64,000 nucleotides of DNA from Herpetospermum pedunculosum (GCA_028017165.1 CM051523.1:20626501-20690500), one strand, 5' to 3'; counted from the stretch's first letter, positions 33,701-43,925 are shown. Translations and numbers: made by a program. Notes: generated by a model not told the origin, from the letters alone.

Positions 33701-36269
33701 GCTCAATGGAGGGTTTCAAAGGATTTACAGTTCTATCAGTTAAATCGATATTCATACATACATGTTGAGGGTTATTTACAGGCATATTCATTATGTCAGA
33801 TACATTTAAGTCAGCTACATCTACTTGTACATATTCACTAGCATGCTTGGTTAACAGTACATGCTCTAATTGTTCTTCCATTAGTGAGTCAACAATATCC
33901 ATGCTAGCACAGGATTCAAGGTCAGAGGGATACTTTAAAGCTTTATAAACACTAAATTTTACCTCTTCATCATGAACCCTCATAGTTAACTCACCTTTCT
34001 GAACATCTATTAGTGCCCTACCTGTGGCTAGAAATGGTCTACCTAGCAGGATGGGGACCTCATTGTCTGCCTCATAGTCCAGGACAATGAAATCTGCAAG
34101 GAAAATGAATTTGTCAACTTTAACTAGAATATCCTCGATCTTACCTTCTGGATATGCGATGGATCTGTCTGCTAGTTGTAAAGTGACTGTGGTTGGACGT
34201 GCTTCTCCTATTCCCAACTGACGGAATAAGGACAGGGGCATGAGATTGATGCTGGCGCCCAGGTCACAAAGCGCTCTGCCCACGTGCTTGCCTCCAAGTT
34301 CTACAGGTAAGGTGAAGGAACCAGGATCCTTCTCCTTCTTGGGCAGCTTGTTCTGGAGGATGGCACTGCACTCCTCGGTGAGGTTCACTGTTTCAAACTC
34401 ACCAATTATTTTCTTGTTAGTAATAATGTCCTTCAAAAACTTTACATATGAAGGCATCGACTGTAAAACCTCCACAAAAGGAATGTTAACATGCACTTGC
34501 TTAAGTATTTCTAAGAATTTATTAAAATGAACTTCCTGTTCCTGCTTCTTCTTAAGCCTTCGAGGATAAGGAGGTGGTGGCACATAAACAGGTACGTCAG
34601 GGCGCCTTAGGATAGGTGGAGGCCTTGGAATTTCTTCTACGTCCTCAACAATTGGCTCTAGCCTGGCTCCTGATGTGCTAGTTGGTGGTGGACCTTGGCT
34701 TGGCAGAGACTCCAGTGGAGCACTAGACTCAGTGTTCTCTACTCTCTTTGGTGTGTCCTTTGTGTTGCTCACCAATGGTCTTCCACTCCTGAGTTCAATT
34801 GCTTGAACTTGTTCCTTGCCATCTCTCCTTGGTACCTCGGTGTCAGCAGGGAGTCTACCTTGGGGCCTACTTTTAAGTTCATTGGCCAATTGGCCTATTT
34901 GGTTTTCCAGGCTCCTAAGAGTAGCTTGTTGGCTCTGAAGAGTAGCATCATTCTTAGCTATATATTCCTTGAGTAGGTTTTCTACAGAAGATCCTACAGG
35001 TTGATTGTAAGGTTTTTGGTACATTGACTGGTTATGTTGGGGAGTGAAACCAGGTGTTCCACTTGGTCTAGGTTGGTTAGAATTTTGGTTAGTGCTTTGT
35101 TGGCCACCCCATGACAGGTTAGGGTGGTTTCTCCAACCAGGATTGTAAGTTTGTGAGTAGGGGTTGTTCCTTGGCTGCTGCTGGCTTCCCACATAGCAGA
35201 CCGAGGATGGATTCCCAGGGCAATATTCATAAGGGTGCCCTTCCCCACAGAATCCACAGATTGGTGCCTCGCCTTGACTTGGTTGGGTGCCCATTGACAT
35301 GGCTGTGGCGGTATTGGCACTGGTTTGGAGATTGGCCTGAGCCATTTGCTTGACTAAGTTGGTCAGGGCATTTATTTGGGTGCTCATGGCGCTTAGAGCA
35401 TCCTTGTCTTGAGCCCTAGTTGGCTCTACTGGATCGTCTGACCACCTACAATGAGATGTTGAGATCTTCTCCAAGATCTCATAAGCTTCGTTGTAACTCT
35501 TGGACAACATGGAACCTCCAGCAGATGAATTTAGAACTTGTCTGGTGCTGGGGTTGCATCCTTTAAAGAAGACTTCTATTTGGATACACCATGGAATGCC
35601 ATGGTGTGGACATTTAATGAGAAGGTATTTGAATCTTGTCCAAGCTTCGTGAAGAGACTCATTATCAGCTTGTTTAAACTTGACTATGTCATCACGAAAG
35701 GTAGAATTCCTATCAGGTGGGAAGTATTTGACTAGGAATTTTTCTGCTAAATCTGTCCAATTGCGGACAGACCCAGAGGGTAATGAGTTCAACCACGTTT
35801 TGGCTTTGTCCCTCAACGAGTAAGGGAACAAGTACAGCCTTAAAGCTTCTTGGGATACTCCAGGGATGATAAAGGTATCACTGACTCCTAAGAAGTTCCT
35901 AAGATGGTTGTGGGGATCCTCATTTTCTATTCCAAAGAATTGTCCCACAGTGGACAACATTTGGAACATCACTGGCTTTAACTCGAATGAGTGGGCAGTG
36001 ATTTCAGGACGGATTATGCTGGGGTTCAGCTCCCCAGGCATAGGTACTAGATATGACAGAATGGCACTATTCTTGTCATTCGCTATTTCGATGGGGTTGC
36101 GAATGGCAGGTACCGGATTTGGAACTATATCGCCCATTTCTTTGATTTCAGGTATGATTTGAGGTATAGGAGGTTGTTTAAAGAGACGTTTCTTTGCCTT
36201 ATTTCTAGCTCGAAGTGATCTTTCAGGTTCAGGATCGAACTCTAAATTACTATGTGAACGCTCACTCAT
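30780..36269 (-). CDS. Gag-pol polyprotein of element B, 1829 aa, uninterrupted
   Basis: One open frame encodes all enzymes for the element's own replication. Approximate residue positions: gag capsid around 140-200 (LYLFPYSLRDKAKTWL), CCHC knuckle CGFCGEGHPYEYCP at 340, protease LCDLGASINLMP at 669 (DLGA, as in Athila elements), RT at 960-1150 with FMDDFSVFG at 1108, RNase H with CDASDYAVGVMLGQ at 1255, integrase zinc finger H-H-C-C at 1466-1510, and integrase core with WGIDFMGPFP (D) near 1535, AIISDEGSHF (D) and NGQAEISNREIK (E). It ends near the integrase C-terminus with FLLTEA. The start lies about 100 bp after the primer-binding site. No stop or frameshift is seen, unlike element D. An AATTGCGG palindrome (32126-32146) is embedded in the RNase H/integrase linker. 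Confidence 0.95.
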   Translation of the reverse strand: MSERSHSNLEFDPEPERSLRARNKAKKRLFKQPPIPQIIPEIKEMGDIVPNPVPAIRNPIEIANDKNSAILSYLVPMPGELNPSIIRPEITAHSFELKPVMFQMLSTVGQFFGIENEDPHNHLRNFLGVSDTFIIPGVSQEALRLYLFPYSLRDKAKTWLNSLPSGSVRNWTDLAEKFLVKYFPPDRNSTFRDDIVKFKQADNESLHEAWTRFKYLLIKCPHHGIPWCIQIEVFFKGCNPSTRQVLNSSAGGSMLSKSYNEAYEILEKISTSHCRWSDDPVEPTRAQDKDALSAMSTQINALTNLVKQMAQANLQTSANTATAMSMGTQPSQGEAPICGFCGEGHPYEYCPGNPSSVCYVGSQQQPRNNPYSQTYNPGWRNHPNLSWGGQQSTNQNSNQPRPSGTPGFTPQHNQSMYQKPYNQPVGSSVENLLKEYIAKNDATLQSQQATLRSLENQIGQLANELKSRPQGRLPADTEVPRRDGKEQVQAIELRSGRPLVSNTKDTPKRVENTESSAPLESLPSQGPPPTSTSGARLEPIVEDVEEIPRPPPILRRPDVPVYVPPPPYPRRLKKKQEQEVHFNKFLEILKQVHVNIPFVEVLQSMPSYVKFLKDIITNKKIIGEFETVNLTEECSAILQNKLPKKEKDPGSFTLPVELGGKHVGRALCDLGASINLMPLSLFRQLGIGEARPTTVTLQLADRSIAYPEGKIEDILVKVDKFIFLADFIVLDYEADNEVPILLGRPFLATGRALIDVQKGELTMRVHDEEVKFSVYKALKYPSDLESCASMDIVDSLMEEQLEHVLLTKHASEYVQVDVADLNVSDIMNMPVNNPQHVCMNIDLTDRTVNPLKPSIEHPPILELKPLPTHLKYAYLGDNDTLPVIISSKLSEQHEVDLILLLKQHRKAIAWTIADIRGISPSYCMHKIILEEEHTPKVDHQRRLNPSMKEVVKKEIIKWLDAGVIFPIASSQWVSPIQCVPKKGGITVVVNENNELIPTRTVTGWRVCMDYRKLNKETKKDHFPIPFIDQMLDRIAGRAYYCFLDGYSGYNQITIDPKDQEKTTFTCPFGTFAFRRMPFGLCNAPATFQRCMMAIFSELDESMIEIFMDDFSVFGDSFKTCLENLGQVLTRCEETNLVLNWEKCHFMVDEGIVLGHRVSRAGVEVDRAKIEVIEKLVEPQNVKAIRSFLGHAGFYRRFIKDFSKIAKPLCELLELNRPFIFSKECVVAWKTLKEALVTAPIIVGPNWDLPFEMLCDASDYAVGVMLGQKIDKLTHPVYYASKTLNEAQCNYTTTEKEMLAVVFACEKFRNYIVGTRTIVYTDHSALKYLMRKADAKPRLIRWVLLLQEFDLDIRDKKGCENVVADHLSRLQHNCEKIAETAISDAFIDEHVFALAHRDNDEEPWFADIANFRASQVLPMFKGGQEKKRFLHEARKFIWDDPTLYRTCADGLLRKCVSAAEAKSVLQHCHPSPYGGHFGGQRTAAKVFQSGYYWPTIFKDAHDYAHSCDECQRTGNLSRKDEMPLTYILELELFDVWGIDFMGPFPPSSGNLYILVAVDYVSKWVEAKACPNNDAKTVTSFLHRHIFTRFGTPRAIISDEGSHFINKAMEKVLAKYNIRHRVATPYHPHSNGQAEISNREIKNILEKVVKPNRKDWSFKLEDALWAYRTAYKTPLGMSPYRLVYGKACHLPLELENKAFWAMKELNFCVKDAGTLRSLQLHELDELRHMAYENAKMYKEKTKIWHDSRLRIKDFRKGQLVLLFNSRLKIFPGKLKSRWSGPFVVTNVFVHGAIEIKNLQQGQPFMVNGARLKHYYEEGDVKTLSAFLLTEA
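32126..32146 (-). repeat. AATTGCGG-N3-CCGCAATT palindrome inside element B pol
   Basis: Nine-base arms, aaattgcgg and ccgcaattt, with a 3-nt spacer. Extra TTGCG half-sites follow to 32166. The site lies in the RNase H/integrase linker coding sequence. The equivalent in element D is at 59666-59686, where the arms are aaattgttg and caacaattt. The spacing and dyad are kept. Confidence 0.9.
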
Positions 36270-36372
36270 AAACTACCCTAATAGCACCTGCAAAAGAAAT
36301 GAAACAGATTAGTTTCACTCAATGATAAACTTGATTTTTCAAACTTAACAACTTCGTTTTCACTTAAAATAA

Positions 36373-36391
36373 GTCCCCGGCAGCGGCGCCA
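36373..36391 (-). promoter_or_regulatory. Primer-binding site of element B
   Basis: On the minus strand TGGCGCCGCTGCCGGGGAC, six bases inside the 5' LTR and identical to element A. Confidence 0.88.
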
Positions 36392-36397
36392 AAAACT

Positions 36398-38113
36398 TGT
36401 TGCGTGCTCAATGTGTAAAGATAAATAAGCAATAAGGTAGAGAGAGCACTTAGAACATGCAAGCATACATGGTCTCACAGCAAGTAGTAAGTATATTTCA
36501 TTCGTTTTTTCCACAGAGACTTATTTTTAGCTATTCGCGAAGTGTGATTGTTAAGAAAGATGGGATGAATTTGATGGGGTAAAATTGGTTTTTAATTATC
36601 TACTTGTTGCTGAATGTATAAAGGGATATAACATAAACAAATGCAAGTTGAAACTAGACTTAAAAGACAAGAGATGGAATTAACAAACGAGGAAGAAAAC
36701 AGCTAAACAGAATGAAAATCTGGCAGAATTGCGAGGACCGCAATGTTACCGCAATTAAATAACAGCGAAACTGAGTAAATGGGTGAATTAAGGGCTACTA
36801 ATGACTATCCTATAGGCATTTTATTACGATTCTCAAGCATTGGACCAACTCTCTATACATCAAACTCACTCTATCTCAAGTATCGTCCGATTCCATGCAT
36901 TAGAGTCTTAAGTTTACTCGACTTCAAAGTAAGGTCTTAAGCATCTTGTTAAAACAGGAGTGTTTAGTTTGTACTAGGGAAACGCCTATTCCTAGGCCGT
37001 TTCCTGATTACCATGAAAGGCTAGCATGATTATATGACTCTGAACTCTTACTCCTTCCAGAGGTTAGGAGTTCTTTGGACAAAATGGATGGCCAATCGAA
37101 ATTGCCCGTGGGATGAAGCTTACATACAATCAATGATTCGAGAGCTATCCTACATACTTGATGCACGTTTTTTAGCCTATAGTTCTGTCATTAGCATGCC
37201 CCTAAGTGGCTTAGCTACTCATGGATATATGGAGAACAGAAAGGGTAGATAAAACAGACATGCTTAGAAGAGAAATATGCTTAAAACAATAAGACAAAAC
37301 GTAGCAGCAAAAGGTGGAAACTGTGAAATGCAGAATTTTACTTTGATTACTTTGAATGTTTGAACGACAAAGGAAAGCTTCAAAAGAAATGATTCAAAGA
37401 CAGACAACAACGAAATGCAGTAATTAAAGCACTAGGCTAAGAACAACATTGATCAAACTGGAAATAAGAAGAAGAACGGCAGAAAAGCAGTAAAGGTGCT
37501 TGAAAAGCTTCGTTGCAGTCGCCTCGAATGAAAGGGATGAAAGGTCAGCCTTGCTTGGATGAATCCAATCGAGAGAGAAGAAGAATCTTCTCTCCTTCCT
37601 ATCAGATTATCGATTCCAACAGCTGAGACTCTCACTCCAACAGACGGCAAAGGAAAACAGAGAGAAATGATGGACTGCGAGAAGACTTCTGCGCTTCGAA
37701 TGATGACTGAACCTCCGACTTTGACCCCCTTTTATAGTAGTTTGCAGGTGCGTTTGGGCCAAGGAGAACCATCAGTCTTCAACGTCATATATCAGAATGG
37801 ATGGAGGAGAAAGAACGAATCCCTGAAAAGTCGGATCTAAACAGAAAAAGGTCAGCCAACTTACGGTTTTAACTTGAATAATTGCGGTCACCGCAATGAT
37901 TTCGCAATTCATTCGCAATGTTTATTTTTTCATTCTTTTCCTTCGGTTTTCAACCCTTTTTCTACCTATTGTGCATAAGTCCTAAATTAGCTACCTTCTT
38001 CTAATTCTCATATTAAAGCATAGGTTTAGGCTAAATGCTAACAAAAACACCTAAATGTGTACATCTTCTTAAGCTAAATGGGTCCTAAATAAGTCACTTT
38101 CAGAGACTTAACA
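36398..38113 (-). repeat. 5' LTR of element B (active promoter side)
   Basis: 1716 bp. The TATA box on the minus strand is at 37737-37730. AATTGCGG palindromes lie at about 36726-36757 and 37881-37921. It is nearly identical to 26067-27783. Confidence 0.96.
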
Positions 38114-38583
38114 GATGCGGACTGGGCTGCTAATGTTGATGATAGAAAGTCAGTGGCTGCTTACTGTGTGTTTCTTGGTCCTAATTTAATCACTTGGTCC
38201 TCGAAAAAGCAGGTGGCTGTAGCTCGATCAAGCACTGAATCTAAATATCGAGCTCTTGCTCATGCCTCCGCTGAAATCATATGGGTTCGCCAACTGCTTG
38301 AGGAACTTGGGATCACTCTCTCTACCCCGCCCTTACTGTGGTGTGACAATCAAAGTGCTGGAGCCCTCGCTGCCAATCCGGTGTTTCATGCCCGGACGAA
38401 ACACATCGAAATCGACGTTCATTTTGTTCGAGATCAGGTACTCCAAAAGAAACTTGAAGTCAGGTACATTCCTTCCAATGAACAAATTGCTGAATTCCTT
38501 ACAAAGCCTTTATCGCACGCCCAATTTGCCTATCTTCGATCCAAACTCGGACTAGTTCCTCTACCCTCTCGTTTGAGGGGGGC
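38114..38583 (+). pseudogene. Copia RNase H, distal half
   Basis: It resumes with the D-A-D-W motif, then KKQVAVARSSTESKYRAL, LLWCDNQSAGALA and HARTKHIEIDVHFVRDQV, the C-terminal copia RNase H blocks. The stop lies inside the 3' LTR (38651-38653). It was separated from its first half (ending 26066) by the 12-kb element B. Confidence 0.93.
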
Positions 38584-38899
38584 TATTACAGAAGATCTAC
38601 ATGGCAGTCAACACAGTCAATCAAATGAATCATCACATGATGTGGAATCATAGCTCGAAGAATGTTCTGGAATTATTCTCTATGTATTTTTCTGTTATAG
38701 CTTCACCATTGTACAACTGACACGTGTCTAGGGTTTTACCCTCTCTTGTATCATTGACCTCTTTCTTTTCCTGTATATATACCACTGCTAGGCTACAGGC
38801 CAAATATATAGAAATACATACGAATACAAAAGATACAAGAAGGAATTTATCCCTTACATTGCCTTGCTTCTTCTTTGCTCTGTTTTACAAAGCTTAAGT
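38584..38899 (+). repeat. 3' LTR of copia element
   Basis: 316 bp, the same length as the 5' LTR with about 12 substitutions, followed by gacat at 38900-38904. Confidence 0.92.
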
Positions 38900-38904
38900 G
38901 ACAT

Positions 38905-39123
38905 GTACACTCACGCGTGATGTCTTTCTTTTTTACGCAACATTTTTTTCATGACTCAGCTGTTGTGTATGTCTTCTTTTTTTTAATGTCTAGACATGCC
39001 TTTAGTTTTGGACACTTTAGTAGATATGTCATTTGATGTGTCCACGAGATCAACAAAGAAACCTTTTGCTTTTTGGAATAAACTTCAAAGTTCGAGACGT
39101 CAAAGTTTACCATATAATTGTTA
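38905..39123. other. Short intergenic segment
   Basis: It lies between the copia target duplicate and the MITE target TTA. No feature recognised. Confidence 0.5.
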
Positions 39124-40120
39124 GAGGCCGTTTGGCTGGCGTTTTTTAGGGTGGGCATGAGTTTGAGAGTGACTTTCTAATGACCATTCCCACGTTTAGT
39201 TGGCGTCTTAGCATTTATGTCCGGGTATTCCCACGTTTGGTTGGCGTCTTAACATTTATGTCCAGGCATAGCTGTAGCCCAGGCATCAGAAGTATGATTT
39301 TTTGATGCCCTCCATTTTAGACGACTTTCTCCTAAAGCAATGGTGATGCCTTGTCCAGGTATGTCTTCTTCTTCCTATTGATTTTTTTTTTATTATTAAA
39401 TCAATTCCAAACTCTAATTTCAAGTATGTGTATTTTTATTTTTTTTTGGTTAAATTCATTCCAAAGAGCTCTGTGTAATATATATATATATTTATTAAAT
39501 CGATTTCAGTAGCTTATTGATTTAAGATGTGCGATAGTTATGCGATCACATAGGTTGGTGTGCGATAACTATGCGATCGAACAACAACCTATGCGATAAC
39601 AACAACCTATGTGATCGCATAGGTTGCTAGTTATCGCATAGTTATGCGATCACATAGGTAGCTGTGCGATAGCGATGCGATCGCATAGGTTGTTGTGCGA
39701 TAGCTATACGATCGCACAACAACCTATGCGATCACATAGCTACCGATGTGATCGCATAGCTATCGCACAACTACCTATGCGATCACATAACTATCGCACA
39801 ACAACCTATGCGATTGCATATGTTGTCAAGTATTGCACACCAACCTATGTTTAGTAATAGATGATAGATTATATTTGATTTTTGAATTATATAACTTTTA
39901 TCATTAGTTCTTCAATTTTATTATTGTAGTAATTAATTAATTAGAATTAAAAATTTGTATAATTTGAAATACCTTTGGTTGGACATTTGATTGTTAAATA
40001 AAATAAACAACAATTAATTATTTAAAATTTATTTGCAAATCTGATGACATTCACACGTAGAGACATCATTGATTTCCAGACATCTCATTCCCCACATTTG
40101 CAAATCCACCAAACGATCCC
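39124..40120. mobile_element. PIF/Harbinger (Tourist)-like MITE candidate
   Basis: About 1 kb bounded by TTA on both sides (39121-39123 and 40121-40123). The imperfect terminal inverted repeats are GAGGCCGTTTGGCTGGCG on the left and GGGATCGTTTGGTGGATT read inward from the right. A TTA duplicate plus a GGSNNSGTTTGG terminus is typical of Tourist MITEs. No transposase. The interior contains a minisatellite with gcgatcgc cores. Confidence 0.6.
39529..39850. repeat. Inverted/direct minisatellite with GCGATCGC cores
   Basis: About 320 bp built from variants of TGCGATCGCATAGGTTGTTG and its reverse complement CAACAACCTATGCGATCGCA, alternating with GCGATAGCTATGCGAT units. Because units occur in both orientations, many long hairpins can form. 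GATC is frequent and the core is palindromic. Confidence 0.92.
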
Positions 40121-40871
40121 TTAAAGCCTACCCAAACATAAAATAATACCAAGCTTATAAAATATTTCTACTTTATTGAAGTCCCCGATCTCTTAGTTAA
40201 AGGCACAATCTTATGTCAATTGAGCTATACTCAATTTGACTGGACTAAATGTGTTTATAAACTATAAAAGCTAGATATTGTTATGTATTATAAAAATCGA
40301 AAGTTAATTTTGATGAGATTTTTATATGATAGAGACTAAAATTGTTATAAAATTTAAATTCAGGGACTAAATTATTACTAATTCAAAAGTACATACAAAC
40401 TAAAGTTTCAACACAAAATTGTTACTTCAAGGACTAGAGTATTTTTTTAATCAAATATTGACCTATTTATTAATAAATTTTATGAAAAAAAATATATTAA
40501 GCAAATATTAAAAAAATTGAGAAACACAACTAGACTACTAAAGTAACAACGGGTTGTTCTCTATTTTTATTTATTTATTTATTTTTAATCTACCAGTGAT
40601 ATATTATTTTTATATCTATTATAGGCTATTTCTACGTCTATCACTAACAAAAATTTTTTGATAAACATTTTTTATGTTTATTATTGGTAAACAATTTTTA
40701 TGTCTTTTGTCGATAGACCATTAATATATCCATTAATGATATCATTCATAGACTATTTCTACGTCTATCAATGATAGATCTCCATGAGTGATATACATCT
40801 ATTACTAATAGACATAAAAAAAATGGTATATTAGTGATATATTTCTATTGGTGATATACATCTATTACTAA

Positions 40872-40917
40872 GAAGTCATGAGTTCAAACCTCGCCGTTGC
40901 AAAAAAAAAAAAAAAAA
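40872..40917 (+). mobile_element. SINE 3' end (B box and A tail)
   Basis: gagttcaaacctcgcc is a B-box-like sequence and is followed by an A run of about 18. The head is not recognisable. Confidence 0.4.
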
Positions 40918-40961
40918 CTTTTTTATTATTGGTATTAAGTTATCACTAAATTAATATAATT

Positions 40962-41057
40962 GTTTTTTGACAACATGCCGGGTGTGGGGGATTCGAACCA
41001 ATCTATGAGTCAATAGTTCATACATTATGTCGAACTATGCTCATGTTGGCCCAAAAT
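40962..41057 (-). mobile_element. tRNA-like SINE
   Basis: The minus strand starts TGAGCATAGTTCGACATAAT, has the B box GGTTCGAATCCC and ends in GTTGTCAAAAAA. It is the same family as 13405-13508 and 46106-46207. Confidence 0.6.
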
Positions 41058-42635
41058 ACTATTTATATTACTGATAAACTATTTTTATGTCTATTAACGA
41101 CCACTTTGACATGTTTTAAAGACTATTTTTATGTCTATCACTAATATAATATTTTCATATTTATCGTTGATAGATCTGTTCTACGTCTTTCAATGATAGA
41201 CGACTATCAATGATAGATATAAAAAGAAAGGTATATTAGTGATACATTGCTATTACTAGTTCACAACAAGAAAGTCAGTATATGTATGATGTTTTAGTTT
41301 TTGATTTTCTTAGTTTATTCGTTTTTACAATTTTGTTTTCATTCCAAATTATTTTACTATGCTTGTTTCTATGATATTTATGAGTTGTTAACTTGCTGAA
41401 AATGACGTGCCTTTGTTTTTTTGACTTCATTTGTAGTTGCTAACATGTTTGAAATTATGTGGACTTTGTTGATGGACTTAATTTGAGTTGTTAACATGCT
41501 GAAAATTAAATTATATGACTTGTGTCATTGAGTTTGTAATTTTTTTTGTTTTGTTGATCGAAAAGAATTCTGTGTACAAGGAAAAGAATGTGTGTTGTTC
41601 TTAGATATTTGCTTAAACAAATGTGTCATATAAGAATTTGAAATGCTTAATAGTATTGGTGTCGTTAAGTCCCGGAAAAGAAATCTTAAGCCTTCATTGT
41701 CACAAATCAGAGGCTAAATATTAGAGATTTGTCCCCAACCATTTAAAACATTTACTCTAACTCCTAAAATCACGAGTTGTAGTTAAACCTAACTTTTTAT
41801 CTAACTTATACATGTTTTAACTTGTCACGAATCACAAGTTGATTTGGAAAGATGTATAATTAAGAATGATTGAAAAGTGGATTAAACTTGGTGATAATTT
41901 CTCAACCGAGTATATAGAAGGAGTGACCTGATTTCTAGACGTGGTAAAGTTTTATGTTAATCATTCGAAAGATGCAAGAGCTTTTGCTCGTCAAAATGAG
42001 ATAGTTTATTTTTTGGTTTTAGGGTTTGGTCGGTTTCTTTTCTTATTTTAATTCCATTCTCCAGTTCTTTTATGATTTAAGTTGTTCTTGTATTTGCCTT
42101 CGTTCCACAGGTTTCAGTGGTCCATTGTTATAGGACTTCATATTCAGTGTGGTTAACCAATTATATTTATTACTTTTACTGTTTGCATTATCTTGTCATT
42201 TTACATTTATTAGAATAAGTGTTTACTTATCTAACCATTTTTAATTCTCTTTTGTTAAGCTCAATAATTGCGGTAAATGATGCTTAAAGTGCAGGTTCCA
42301 CCAAGACAGTTCATGCAAGCAGCGTAATAAGTATAATCATCCACACTTTAGATGTTGGAGAAGGCCAAATGTGAAGTGTAGGAGATATCAAACAAGACAG
42401 AGTTGCAACTTGAGTTAACTAACATTCTCTTTTGACTCAAATGCTGCAAACACCTAACATGATCTTAAGAGCTTGAAAACTACTAACACTAAAATATTGA
42501 ACCCTACACTCTTCCCTACTGAACCTCTTCAATATCTCTCTCCTGTACTTCTTCTAACATAGAAACACTTCATTATTTCATTTTGTCCACGCGGGATATA
42601 ATGCAGGTAGAGTTTTTCGCAATATATTAGAAAAG

Positions 42636-43925
42636 TAGTTGTCCCACATCGAAAATGTATAAGAAATTCATGGGCTCCAAGTATTATAAAAGTAGCCTAT
42701 TAGTTTGGTTTCTAATCATCACAATTAGAAGCATTTTAAGCCTGGTATACTAACTCTGGAGTTATGAGTGATATAATGGTTAAAAGAGTGTTTATTTGTA
42801 ATTGGGGCCAGGTTTATTTCTGTTGGGTCTGGTTTTTCTTTGGTTCCACGTAAATTCTCGTGTTTCCTATTTTTGTTGTTTTTGTTTAATTTCTCAATTA
42901 TTTTCTGCTTATTTGTGTTGAAAAAGTGAGAGATTTTTTTTTTTCCCAACAAGTGGTATCAGAGCTTTAAGTTTGTAGTTTATTGATTTCTGAGTATGCT
43001 CTATGGTTGAAACATTGTCTGAACTTCCACATCAGAAAATATTTCTTGAAACGAACTAGACTGATATTGTTAATAGTGTGAGTTGTTCACTATTTTTTAG
43101 ATTTGCTAGAAGTGAAGTAGATATGTCAAGCTTAATGAATATCGAGTACAACGAAGATTGATGTGGAGAAATTTAATGGAAATATGAAATTAGACTTGTG
43201 ACAAGTGTAGTCAAGGATGTGCTGATACAATCTGGGTTACACAAGACTTTGAAGGAAAAACCAAGTGGTGGTGCTTCTTAAAAGTTAAAGTGGTGATGGT
43301 GTCCAATGGCGATTCCAGTAGAGGTTCTAAGAAGTCCCGCATGAATGATGAAGATTGAGAGGAAATGGATTTAAGAGATGCAAGTGTAACCAGACTAAAT
43401 TTGGCTAAGATTGTTCTTACAAATATGTATGAAATTTCGACAGCCAAAGAGCTTTCACACGCTGGTTGTACCTGAAAGAGAATATTGAAACGATGTATCA
43501 TGCAAATAACATCTCAAATTGGTTATACCTGAAAGAGAAATTTCACACGCTGCGAATGAAGGAAGGTACGACAATCTAAAATCATCTGAATGTTCTCAAT
43601 GACATTGTTTCAGAGCTGAAGGTGATCAATGTGAAGATAAATGATGAGGATAAGGCACTCAGGCTCATCTTTTCACTTCTACCTTCTTATGAACACATGA
43701 AGCTAATCTTGATGTACGAGAATGTGACTTTAGATTTTGTTGAGGCTACTAGTAAACTTCTGTCAGAAGAAAGAAAGTTGAAGAGTGGAGGGCGTGCTTC
43801 ATAGGAGGATTCGATGCTAATAACTAGTAATTGAATGAAGAAGAAAAACTTCGTGCAGAAGAAAGATTACTGAGAATGCAGACAGTCTGAGCACATGGAA
43901 AATGATTGTCCTAATAGAGCATGTT
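42636..43925 (+). mobile_element. Copia relic: LTR, primer site and gag
   Basis: A likely 5' LTR (about 42636-42951, starting around TAGTTGTCCCACATCG and ending CCCAACA) is followed by the initiator-tRNA primer site TGGTATCAGAGC at 42954-42965 and then gag fragments. No pol or 3' LTR is seen. The right part is replaced by a CACTA end. Confidence 0.75.
43000..43925 (+). pseudogene. Copia gag remnant
   Basis: Pieces read MNDEDWEEMDLRDASVT-like (with a stop), then LKEKFHTLRMKEGTTI, then KINDEDKALRLIFSLLPSYE at 43622-43804, and a decayed knuckle (ECRQSEHMENDCPN) near 43870. These are the UBN2-type gag blocks. A short segment encoding W-L-Y-L-K-E is duplicated (about 43464 and 43519). Stops and frameshifts throughout. 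Confidence 0.8.

Larger units (their letters stand above)
26067..38113 (-). mobile_element. Element B: complete, very young Athila-like Ty3/gypsy retrotransposon
   Basis: It is 12,047 bp, inserted in copia RNase H with TSD gatgc (26062-26066 and 38114-38118). The 5' LTR is 36398-38113 (1716 bp) and the 3' LTR 26067-27783 (1717 bp). I could spot only one substitution (27149 against 37480 region) and one single-base indel (near 27518) between them. On the minus strand the order is primer-binding site (36391-36373), gag-pol (36269-30780, uninterrupted), a third ORF (30338-29233, damaged), a 3' non-coding region and the polypurine tract (27796-27784). The tRNA-Asp-type primer site, the DLGA protease and an extra ORF before the 3' LTR place it in the Athila lineage. 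The promoter, priming sites and gag-pol frame all look intact, so it may be transpositionally competent apart from ORF3. Confidence 0.95.
19951..38899 (+). mobile_element. Ty1/copia retrotransposon carrying two nested insertions
   Basis: Two 316-bp LTRs (19951-20266 and 38584-38899) are flanked by the target duplicate gacat (19946-19950 and 38900-38904). A TGGTATCAGAGC primer-binding site (tRNA-iMet type) follows the 5' LTR, and a purine run, gaggggggc, precedes the 3' LTR. Gag, protease, integrase, RT and RNase H occur in copia order. Removing the solo LTR (22949-24662) and element B (26067-38113) leaves about 5.2 kb, normal for a copia element. I count about 12 differences between the LTRs (roughly 4 percent), so it is clearly older than element B. 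LTR termini read TATTACAG...CTTAAGT rather than TG...CA, but the duplicates and equal lengths support these borders. Confidence 0.93.
40124..42635. other. Repeat-rich intergenic DNA
   Basis: It contains degenerate phrases such as tatcactaatagacataaa repeated in both orientations (about 40600-41240), SINE-like pieces, and AT-rich sequence. Near 42330-42400 a plus-strand fragment reads HPHFRCWRRPNVKCRRY, reminiscent of a copia gag zinc-knuckle region, too short to annotate further. No intact gene seen. Confidence 0.55.

Noticed and set aside
39529..39850. CRISPR-like array
   Set aside because: The repeats occur in both orientations with no unique spacers, and the DNA is nuclear plant DNA.
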